Part shown: in pieces, positions 1 to 5,064 of the stretch
Layout: every line of letters begins with the position of its first letter
How positions within the stretch are numbered: the stretch's first letter is position 1
Source of the DNA: Verrucomicrobiota bacterium
GTDB taxonomy: Bacteria; Verrucomicrobiota; Verrucomicrobiae; Chthoniobacterales; UBA10450
Length of the DNA stretch: 5,715 bases
Assembly (NCBI GenBank): GCA_003219495.1
Contig: QHOZ01000105.1
Coordinates: forward strand, 1-5,715
Direction: 5' to 3'
Made by a program: the position numbers and the translations under genes
The notes under the pieces: generated by a model
What the model was told of the DNA's origin: nothing
Databases searched by the model: none
The model's input: the letters and a program-made list of their open reading frames with translations, nothing else

Positions 1-210
1 GGTTCCACCGCCGGTAAAACAAATTTCGTTCGGCTTGGCTTTGATCAGCGCCGCGATTTTGTCGCGGGCGTTATCGACCGCGGCGCGCGCGTTGCGTCCG
101 GCGCGATGAATGCTCGACGCGTTTCCAAAGTTTTTCGAGAAATAGGGCTCCATCGCGTCGCGGGCGGCATCGCACAGCGGCGTGGTCGCGTTGTAATCCA
201 GGTAAATCAT
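1..210 (-). CDS. Cysteine desulfurase (NifS/IscS family), N-terminal part, runs off left edge
   Basis: Reading the minus strand from an ATG at 210 gives 70 uninterrupted codons to the window edge. The protein begins MIYLDYNATTP, continues with FGNASSIH at about residues 28-35, and reaches EICFTGGGT at residues 62-70. These are the N-terminal hallmarks of class V aminotransferase-fold cysteine desulfurases: the YLDxNATTP start, the FGNPSSxH stretch, and the FTxGGT(E) loop that contacts the PLP phosphate. Family members use PLP to remove sulfur from cysteine, leaving alanine, and hand the persulfide to Fe-S cluster or thiolated-tRNA assembly. The PLP lysine and the active-site cysteine lie outside the window, so NifS, IscS and other paralogues cannot be told apart and no symbol is given. 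No good Shine-Dalgarno is visible; only a GGAAAA run abuts the ATG. The gene is divergent from the propeller gene, with 62 bp between starts. Confidence 0.9.
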   Translation of the reverse strand, partial: MIYLDYNATTPLCDAARDAMEPYFSKNFGNASSIHRAGRNARAAVDNARDKIAALIKAKPNEICFTGGGT

Positions 211-259
211 TTTTCCGTCATAATCGTAATTCGTTGGACAGGATTAGCTAAGGCGTTCT

Positions 260-264
260 AGGAT
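260..264 (+). promoter_or_regulatory. Shine-Dalgarno that selects the ATG at 273
   Basis: AGGAT at 260-264 lies 8 nt upstream of the ATG at 273, which opens a reading frame starting MKMLARFFK followed by a hydrophobic stretch. The ATG at 263 overlaps this motif and its own product has no export signal. I therefore take 273 as the biological start of the secreted propeller gene. Confidence 0.5.
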
Positions 265-1078
265 GAATAGCCATGAAAATGCTAGCGCGGTTTTTCAAAA
301 TCTCATTATCGATCTTCTCCGCTATCACAGCAGCACGCACAACCCGACCTGGTGGGACAAGTATCAGTTCATCAAGAACAACTCGGTCGACGCGAACGCG
401 GGCTCAAGCGCATCGATCAGCTACGGCAAAAATGTTGACGTCTCAAACGAGTGCGGACCGCAGAGCGAGACGTTCATCACGATCAATCCGGCGCAGCCGA
501 AGATGCTGGCGGCCGGCTCCAACGAAATCGTTCGCCTGCCGATGCGCGGATATTTTTCGAGCAACGGCGGCACGAGCTGGGGCGGGGTCGATCTTCCATT
601 GCCGCCGGCGAAGGGAAACGGAGTTAATTTCGGCTCGGATCCGGGTCTCGCATTCGATACGCAAGGCAACGCTTTCTACAGCTACATCGTCGTTTACGTC
701 GGCAACGGTTTTGGTGTCAATGGAAGCGGCATGGCGGTTGCGCGCTCGACCGACGGCGGCGCGACTTATCCGAACGTGACGTTCTTCAGCTTTGAAGGCG
801 GCAGCAGTCATTTCAACGACAAGCCGATGATCACCGCCGACACGAATGCGAGCAGTCCGTTCCGCGACAACGTTTATGTCGCTTGGGATGCGGCCGTCGG
901 CGGATCGACCGGCGGTGGAATTCGCGTTGGCACTTCAACCGATCACGGCGCGAATTTTAGCGTCACGCGCGCGGACCGAACGGCGAACTTTACGTTGCGT
1001 GGAACGATTACCTCGCGAATGCGATCATGTTCAATCGCTCGAATGACGCGGGAAAAACTTGGGGAACGCAAAGCGTGA
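263..1078 (+). CDS. Propeller gene, N-terminal reading-frame piece
   Basis: This is the open frame that holds blades 1-3 of the broken propeller gene. It is genuine coding sequence from about 340 (THNPTWWDKYQF) to about 975 (DHGANFSVTRAD). Recognisable stretches are NECGPQSETFI, LPMRGYFSS and HFNDKPMITADTN. The first 25 or so codons after the ATG at 263 are an out-of-frame reading of the signal peptide. The last 34 codons after about 975 are an out-of-frame reading of downstream sequence and end in basic, low-complexity residues unlike the family. A gene caller may report this piece as a protein of 271 residues, but neither end should be trusted. Confidence 0.55.
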   Translation: MNSHENASAVFQNLIIDLLRYHSSTHNPTWWDKYQFIKNNSVDANAGSSASISYGKNVDVSNECGPQSETFITINPAQPKMLAAGSNEIVRLPMRGYFSSNGGTSWGGVDLPLPPAKGNGVNFGSDPGLAFDTQGNAFYSYIVVYVGNGFGVNGSGMAVARSTDGGATYPNVTFFSFEGGSSHFNDKPMITADTNASSPFRDNVYVAWDAAVGGSTGGGIRVGTSTDHGANFSVTRADRTANFTLRGTITSRMRSCSIARMTREKLGERKA

Positions 1079-1695
1079 TTTCGACGAAGACGTTGCCGTT
1101 CGACATTGCGATTCCCGCGGAATCATTTCGCGGCGCGCTGGTTTATCCCGTGCTCGATGTCGATCGTTCGAGCGGTGCGCATCGCGGTCGTTTGTATTGC
1201 TCGTGGATGGACAAGACTTCGGCGGGCACGACCGATATTTATCTTTCGTACTCGGACGACAAAGGCGCGCATTGGTCGCCGCGCAAAACGGTGGCCGATC
1301 AATTGTCGATCCTCGTCGATCGATTCAATCATTGGATGTCGATCGATCCGGTCACGGGCGATGTGAACGTTTCGTTTTACGACACGCGCAACGATACCAC
1401 CGGTTCGCGCTACATGACCGACACTTATCTGGCGAAGTCCACGAATGGCGGCGCGACATTTTCATCACCGAACACGCGCGTCTCGACGGTGAGCTCGAAC
1501 GAGCACGATTGCGGCGGCACGTTTCCGTGCGCGGGAATTAACTACGGCAATCAGCAAGGCGATTACGAAGGACTCGTTTCGTTCGGCGGCGCGTCATATC
1601 CGATTTGGATCGACAGCCGGCGTCAGCTCGATCCGATTTCCGGCTGCCGCACAAACTTGGGGATGGAAGAAGTTTTCACCGCGAAGGTGAAATGA
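273..1695 (+). pseudogene. Secreted Asp-box (BNR, sialidase-like) beta-propeller protein, broken by two frame changes
   Basis: One gene is spread over three frames. From 273 to about 335 it encodes a signal peptide: basic MKMLARFFK, a hydrophobic core, and ITAA before probable cleavage. From about 340 to 975 another frame continues with NPTWWDKYQF, and from about 972 to the TGA at 1695 a third frame holds GPNGELYVAWND onward. Six Asp-box motifs (S-x-D/N-x-G-x-T/S/H-W/F/Y) lie at about 557-580, 746-769, 935-958, 1039-1062, 1252-1275 and 1438-1461, the spacing expected of a six-bladed propeller. The protein would be exported and may bind or cleave glycans, but I cannot assign the sialidase Arg triad or Tyr/Glu pair, so enzymatic activity is unproven. 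Both frame changes coincide with apparently missing residues. If the sequence is right, no full-length product is made. It converges on cysE with 3 bp between stops. Confidence 0.75.
1027..1695 (+). CDS. Propeller gene, C-terminal reading-frame piece
   Basis: This frame carries blades 4-6 and the natural end of the propeller protein. Family-like sequence already begins at about 972 with GPNGELYVAWNDY, upstream of the first in-frame ATG at 1027, so the ATG is internal to the ancestral gene rather than a true start; the frame is closed by a TAG at 958-960. Conserved blocks are AESFRGALVYP, HRGRLYCSWMD, DRFNHWMSIDPVTGDVN, FYDTRNDTTGSRYMTD and GINYGNQQGDYEGLVSFGG, ending in EEVFTAKVK before TGA. 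Cysteines in NEHDCGGTFPC and SGCRTN could form disulfides, consistent with export. No Shine-Dalgarno is evident before 1027, so independent translation seems unlikely. Confidence 0.55.
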   Translation: MFNRSNDAGKTWGTQSVISTKTLPFDIAIPAESFRGALVYPVLDVDRSSGAHRGRLYCSWMDKTSAGTTDIYLSYSDDKGAHWSPRKTVADQLSILVDRFNHWMSIDPVTGDVNVSFYDTRNDTTGSRYMTDTYLAKSTNGGATFSSPNTRVSTVSSNEHDCGGTFPCAGINYGNQQGDYEGLVSFGGASYPIWIDSRRQLDPISGCRTNLGMEEVFTAKVK

Positions 1696-1698
1696 TTT

Positions 1699-2637
1699 TC
1701 AGTCGCGGCTGAATTCTTCGCGCGTGGTCGCGGTTTGCTTTTCGCGCTTCGGAATGATCGCGACTTCTTTCTCCTCGTAATAAACGAGCGAGTTTGGCGG
1801 CACGCTTTTGGTGAGAAACACGTTCGCGCCGATCGTTGTGTTCGCGCCAATCACGGTGTCGCCGCCCATGATCGTTGTCCCCGCGTAAATGCGAACGCCG
1901 TCTTCGATCGTCGGGTGACGTTTCTTGCCGCGCAACGCCTGGCCCGCGGCGAGCGAGCGCGCGATGAACGACACGCCCTGATAAAGTTTCACGTGTGACC
2001 CGATCTTCGTTGTCTCGCCAACAACCACGCCGGTGCCGTGATCGATAAAAAAGTGCGAGCCAATCTCGGCGCCCGGATGAATGTCGATCCCGGTCCGGCT
2101 GTGCGCCCATTCGGTCATGATGCGCGGGATCAACGGCACTTTGTTGTAAAGCAGGTGCGCCATTCGATAAATCGCGATCGCCTCGAGCGACGGATACGCG
2201 AGAATAATCTCCTCGTAACTTTTCGCCGCCGGATCGCCTTCGTATGCGGCGTCGATATCGCTCCACAAAATTTTGCGGACCTCGGGAAGTTGCGACACGA
2301 AGAAATCCAAAATCTCATCCGCTTTCTTTTTCGTTTCGTCGCTCGCCGGATAATCGCCAAAGCTTTTGCAAATCTCCGGCCGCAATCGAATACGCAGACT
2401 GCGAACCCGGCTTTTCGTGATGTCGGGCAAATCTTCGGAGTCGGCGAGCGCTTCACCGCGAAAACCGGGAAACATCAAACTCATCAAGTCGGCGCACGCT
2501 TCTTCGATCGTCTCGCGCGAGGGCAGCGTCGCGGCGGCATCGAGATAATTGATCCCGCCGGACTCGCCGTAAGTGGCGAGGAGCTCGTTGACCGCGTCGG
2601 AGCCGTTTTTGTTCACCGAGCAATTATGCGCGATCAC
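1699..2637 (-). CDS. cysE: Serine O-acetyltransferase, long SatA/EpsC type
   Basis: The 312-residue protein transfers acetyl from acetyl-CoA to L-serine, giving O-acetylserine, the acceptor for sulfide in cysteine synthesis, in the cytoplasm. The helical N-terminal half contains DPAAKSYEEIILAYPSLEAI (about 135-154). It is followed by MAHLLY and the signature PRIMTEWAHSRTGIDIHPGA (171-190). Asp185/His187 of DIHP and His200 of FIDHGTG correspond to the catalytic Asp and His of E. coli CysE. A left-handed hexapeptide-repeat domain continues through VGETTKIGSHVKLYQGV, KKRHPTIEDGVRIYAGTTI and GANVFLTKSVPPNSLVYYEE. The length fits the long variant, about 310 residues, rather than the 273 of E. coli. 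I used the GTG at 2637 because an in-frame TAA lies just upstream; a GTG at codon 8 is an alternative. The gene is intact, unlike its two plus-strand neighbours. With the desulfurase on the same strand it suggests a cysteine/sulfur context. Confidence 0.93.
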   Translation of the reverse strand: MIAHNCSVNKNGSDAVNELLATYGESGGINYLDAAATLPSRETIEEACADLMSLMFPGFRGEALADSEDLPDITKSRVRSLRIRLRPEICKSFGDYPASDETKKKADEILDFFVSQLPEVRKILWSDIDAAYEGDPAAKSYEEIILAYPSLEAIAIYRMAHLLYNKVPLIPRIMTEWAHSRTGIDIHPGAEIGSHFFIDHGTGVVVGETTKIGSHVKLYQGVSFIARSLAAGQALRGKKRHPTIEDGVRIYAGTTIMGGDTVIGANTTIGANVFLTKSVPPNSLVYYEEKEVAIIPKREKQTATTREEFSRD

Positions 2638-2675
2638 GAGCCAACGCGCACGCGATTAGTAGGTAGAGGCTGAAT

Positions 2676-2742
2676 TGTCATCCCGAGCGCAAGCGAGGGA
2701 TCTCGCAGGATGAGAGATCCCTCACATTCGTTCGGGATGACA
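2676..2742. repeat. REP-like palindrome, 29-nt arms, dispersed-repeat type
   Basis: Left arm 2676-2704 (starts TGTCATCCCGAGCG) pairs with right arm 2714-2742 (ends TTCGGGATGACA) at 25 of 29 positions, around a 9-nt loop at 2705-2713. The outer 11 bp and inner 10 bp pair perfectly; all four mismatches lie in between. From memory, very similar TGTCATCCCGAGCG...GCGAGGGATCT palindromes occur in many copies in diverse bacterial genomes and give spurious translations like VIPNECEGS, which this copy also gives on the minus strand. It is probably a non-autonomous mobile repeat that forms a hairpin in RNA or DNA. It sits between divergent cysE and glgB, where it could influence either promoter, or terminate transcription entering from either side. 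Confidence 0.8.
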
Positions 2743-2765
2743 GAGAGCTGATTGAAAAGACGCGC

Positions 2766-3665
2766 ATGGATTCTACGTTGGAAGTAACAATGAAGCCGTT
2801 TTCCGTCGCCGGGATTCCGCCGGACGAATTGAATACGTTCCTTTCCGGCGCGCATTCCGATCCGTTCCGGATTCTCGGTCCGCATCGGATGGGGGACGAT
2901 CTCGCGATTCGCGCGTTTCGCCCGGACGCGCAGAAGATCGACATCGTCACGAATGGCGATAAGCCAGTCGAGGCCGAGAAGATTCATCGCGACGGATTTT
3001 TTCAGGCGAAAATTCCGAACGCGACGCGCGATCTCGATTATCACCTGCGCGTGACGGATTGGAACGGGTCCGAGTTGGTCATGCGCGATCCGTACGGCTA
3101 CGGGCCGATCATGGGCGAGGTCGATCTGCATTTGTTCAGCGAAGGTCAGCATTGGCAGCTTTACGAGAAATTCGGCGCGCATTTGCGCACAATCGGAGAT
3201 ACCGGCGGCGTTTACTTCGCAGTCTGGGCGCCAAACGCACAACGGGTTTCCGTGGTCGGCGATTTCAACGGCTGGGACGGCCGGGTCAATCCGATGCGCA
3301 AGCTTCTCGGGAGCGGCGTGTGGGAATTACAAATTCGAAATTCGCACCCATTCCGGCGTATTGCTGCTCAAGAGCGATCCGTTCGCGTTTTTCAATCAGT
3401 GGGGCAAATCGACCTCGTCGCTCGTTTACAATTTGGAGCGCTACAAATGGAGCGACGGCGAGTGGATGGCATCGCGCCGCAAAAAAGAATGGCCGAGATC
3501 GCCGATGTCGATCTACGAAGTGCATCTCGGTTCGTGGCGCCGCAAAACGGACGAGGGGAATCGTCATTTAAGTTATATCGAGCTTTCCGAGACGCTGCTC
3601 CCGTACGTGGTCGAGATGGGTTACACGCACATCGAGCTATTGCCGATCGCGGAACATCCGTTTGA
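2766..3665 (+). CDS. glgB: GlgB N-terminal reading-frame piece (CBM48-like modules)
   Basis: Genuine GlgB sequence runs from the start to about 3327. It includes [13 protein letters not shown] (first beta-sandwich module), [16 protein letters not shown], and [18 protein letters not shown]. The second module, [16 protein letters not shown] with [16 protein letters not shown], is the CBM48-type glucan-binding fold and breaks off at GSGVWEL. Everything after about 3330 in this frame ([14 protein letters not shown] and beyond, over 100 codons) is an out-of-frame reading of the catalytic domain and does not resemble the family. A gene caller would report 299 residues, but only about the first 187 are meaningful. 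This piece alone would have no catalytic residues. Confidence 0.6.
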   Translation: MDSTLEVTMKPFSVAGIPPDELNTFLSGAHSDPFRILGPHRMGDDLAIRAFRPDAQKIDIVTNGDKPVEAEKIHRDGFFQAKIPNATRDLDYHLRVTDWNGSELVMRDPYGYGPIMGEVDLHLFSEGQHWQLYEKFGAHLRTIGDTGGVYFAVWAPNAQRVSVVGDFNGWDGRVNPMRKLLGSGVWELQIRNSHPFRRIAAQERSVRVFQSVGQIDLVARLQFGALQMERRRVDGIAPQKRMAEIADVDLRSASRFVAPQNGRGESSFKLYRAFRDAAPVRGRDGLHAHRAIADRGTSV

Positions 3666-4662
3666 AGGTTCGTGGGGTTATCAGGTCACAAATTATTTCG
3701 CGCCGACTAGTCGTTACGGAAATCCGGACGAGCTCCGCCATTTCATCGATAAATGTCATCAGGCCGGAATCGCGGTGATCATGGATTGGGTGCCGGCGCA
3801 TTTTCCGAAAGACGCGCACGCACTGGCCGAGTTTGACGGGACCGATCTCTACGAGCACATGGACCCGCGCCAGGGCGAACATCAGGATTGGGGCACGCTC
3901 ATCTTCAATTTCGGCCGGAACGAAGTGCGCAATTTCCTGATCGCGAACGCGCTTTTCTGGTTGGACAAATATCACATCGATTACTCGCGCAAGGAAGGGC
4001 AGTGGATCCCGAACGTTTTCGGAGGCCGCGAGAATCTGGACGCGATTCATTTTCTGAAACGGTTCAACGAAGTTTGTTATGAACGATTTCCGGGAATCGT
4101 CACCATCGCGGAAGAATCAACCGCCTGGCCCGGCGTGACGCGACCGGCTTATCTCGGCGGACTCGGGTTCGGATTCAAATGGAACATGGGTTGGATGCAC
4201 GACTTCCTCGAATACATGGCGCTCGATCCGATCTTCCGGCGATTTCATCACGGCAACATTACCTTTTCGCTGCTCTACGCGTTCACCGAACATTTCGTTT
4301 TGGTTTTGAGTCACGATGAAGTCGTTCATCTCAAAGGTTCGCTCATTGCGAAAATGCCGGGAGACGAATGGCAGAAGTTCGCCAATCTCCGCATGTTTTA
4401 CGCGTGGATGTACGGGCAGCCCGGCAAAAAATTGTTGTTCATGGGTCAGGAATTCGGCCAATGGCACGAATGGAACCACGACACCGGTCTCGACTGGCAA
4501 CTTCTCGATCTTCCAAAGCACGATGGGCTGCGCCGATTGGTTCAACATTTGAATTACATCTACAAAAACGAGCCCGCGCTTTGGCAGGAGGACGATTCCT
4601 ACGACGGCTTCGAGTGGATCGATTTCCATGACGCCGACAACAGCGTTGTGTCGTTCGTTTGA
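3361..4662 (+). CDS. glgB: GlgB central reading-frame piece (GH13 catalytic barrel, nucleophile segment missing)
   Basis: Family-like sequence in this frame begins at about 3328 with [10 protein letters not shown], upstream of the first available start, so 3361 is not a true gene start. The GH13 barrel follows: [35 protein letters not shown], region [11 protein letters not shown] (Asp codon 3784, His codon 3799), [20 protein letters not shown], region III AEEST (4108-4122) and region [10 protein letters not shown] with Asp at 4315-4317, then [19 protein letters not shown]. Region II (RVDAV) is absent: KYHID runs straight into [11 protein letters not shown]. The frame ends after NSVVSFV at a TGA (4660-4662) caused by the next junction; in the family this strand continues with RR and about 13 further residues before NATP. 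Confidence 0.65.
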   Translation: MLLKSDPFAFFNQWGKSTSSLVYNLERYKWSDGEWMASRRKKEWPRSPMSIYEVHLGSWRRKTDEGNRHLSYIELSETLLPYVVEMGYTHIELLPIAEHPFEGSWGYQVTNYFAPTSRYGNPDELRHFIDKCHQAGIAVIMDWVPAHFPKDAHALAEFDGTDLYEHMDPRQGEHQDWGTLIFNFGRNEVRNFLIANALFWLDKYHIDYSRKEGQWIPNVFGGRENLDAIHFLKRFNEVCYERFPGIVTIAEESTAWPGVTRPAYLGGLGFGFKWNMGWMHDFLEYMALDPIFRRFHHGNITFSLLYAFTEHFVLVLSHDEVVHLKGSLIAKMPGDEWQKFANLRMFYAWMYGQPGKKLLFMGQEFGQWHEWNHDTGLDWQLLDLPKHDGLRRLVQHLNYIYKNEPALWQEDDSYDGFEWIDFHDADNSVVSFV

Positions 4663-4889
4663 ACGCGACGCCGATTGTCCGTCACAATTATCGACTTGGC
4701 GTGCCGCTCCCGGGATTTTATCGCGAGGTCATCAACACCGACGCGGAAACGTACGGTGGGGGCAACGTTGGAAATCTGGGCGGCGTGCAAAGTGAAGGCG
4801 TGAATTGGATGGGCCGGGAGCAATCGATTCTGATCCAGCTGCCGCCCTTGGCGACGGTGGCGTTCAAGCTCGAGCAGGCGAAAGCGTAA
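4659..4889 (+). CDS. glgB: GlgB C-terminal reading-frame piece (beta domain)
   Basis: The third frame encodes the all-beta C-terminal domain of GH13 enzymes. It reads [20 protein letters not shown], then [19 protein letters not shown], and ends near [16 protein letters not shown] with TAA at 4887-4889, matching the usual end of GlgB proteins (LPPLATxxL). It overlaps the preceding stop by 4 nt only because of the junction at 4651-4662. The TTG at 4659 is a possible start codon by chance, and there is no Shine-Dalgarno to suggest that it is translated on its own. Confidence 0.55.
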   Translation: MNATPIVRHNYRLGVPLPGFYREVINTDAETYGGGNVGNLGGVQSEGVNWMGREQSILIQLPPLATVAFKLEQAKA

Positions 4890-4910
4890 GCCGCACGTCT
4901 TTCACGCGCC

Positions 4911-4959
4911 TTGTCACTTAAGCTGCGGGAAAACCTTGTCCGCAACAGTCGTGTGACAA
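4911..4959. repeat. Nested inverted repeat downstream of glgB
   Basis: TTGTCAC (4911-4917) is the exact inverse complement of GTGACAA (4953-4959). Inside it TGCGG (4924-4928) pairs with CCGCA (4940-4944). Together they could form a stem with an interrupted inner stem 22 nt after the glgB stop. There is no U-run typical of an intrinsic terminator in either direction, so a terminator role is uncertain; an operator for the downstream gene is the other possibility. Confidence 0.35.
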
Positions 4960-4984
4960 AGATGTTACGAAATTATGAAAAGTA

Positions 4985-5013
4985 TTGACTTTTCCCGCCA
5001 AATTTGCCCAAAT
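4985..5013 (+). promoter_or_regulatory. Possible sigma-70-type promoter for the PATR-repeat gene
   Basis: TTGACT at 4985-4990 is one base from the -35 consensus. With a 17-nt spacer the -10 position holds CCAAAT, which is a poor match, so the call depends on the -35 alone. The surrounding stretch is noticeably richer in A and T than the flanking genes, as expected for a promoter region, and it leaves an untranslated leader of about 45 nt. Confidence 0.25.
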
Positions 5014-5064
5014 CGTCAGACTCAACCCCATAACTTTTGGGAATTTAATCTGGAATCTAATGCT

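Larger units (their letters stand above)
2766..4889 (+). pseudogene. glgB: 1,4-alpha-glucan (glycogen) branching enzyme, disrupted at three places
   Basis: GlgB cuts alpha-1,4 glucan chains and rejoins them as alpha-1,6 branches during glycogen synthesis in the cytoplasm. The whole gene spans 708 codons including the stop, and with the missing pieces would reach about 745 residues, normal for the family (E. coli 728). Order: N-terminal CBM48-like modules, a GH13 barrel, and a C-terminal beta domain, spread over three frames with switches near 3321-3330 and 4651-4662. In addition an in-frame junction near 3976-3982 joins KYHID directly to YSRKEG, omitting the GLRVDAVASM segment with the nucleophilic Asp (Asp405 in E. 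coli). The acid/base region AEEST and the LSHDEV region remain. As written the gene cannot encode an active enzyme. Start: ATG 2766, or ATG 2790, which has the better Shine-Dalgarno (GGAAG, 2780-2784). No other glycogen gene is in the window. Confidence 0.88.

Noticed and set aside
1696..1698. Bidirectional terminator between the convergent propeller and cysE genes
   Set aside because: Only 3 bp separate the stop codons, and I see no hairpin with U-runs across the ends.
1676..2266. Minus-strand open frame of 196 codons
   Set aside because: It overlaps cysE in another frame, is very rich in Arg, and shows no family features; cysE explains the region.
2038..2673. Plus-strand open frame of 211 codons
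   Set aside because: It is antisense to the intact cysE gene and has no recognisable motif; high-GC codon bias keeps the opposite strand open.
2634..3242. Minus-strand open frame of 202 codons ending opposite the palindrome
   Set aside because: It is antisense to well-conserved GlgB sequence, and its tail (VIPNECEGS and similar) is the typical spurious translation of the REP-like repeat.
4117..4629. Minus-strand open frame of 170 codons
   Set aside because: It is antisense to the conserved GH13 barrel of GlgB, which clearly codes on the plus strand.
263..4889. Programmed frameshifting or translational bypass to join the broken genes
   Set aside because: At least four of the five joins lack conserved residues altogether, which recoding cannot restore, and no slippery heptamer with a downstream stem is seen at the joins.
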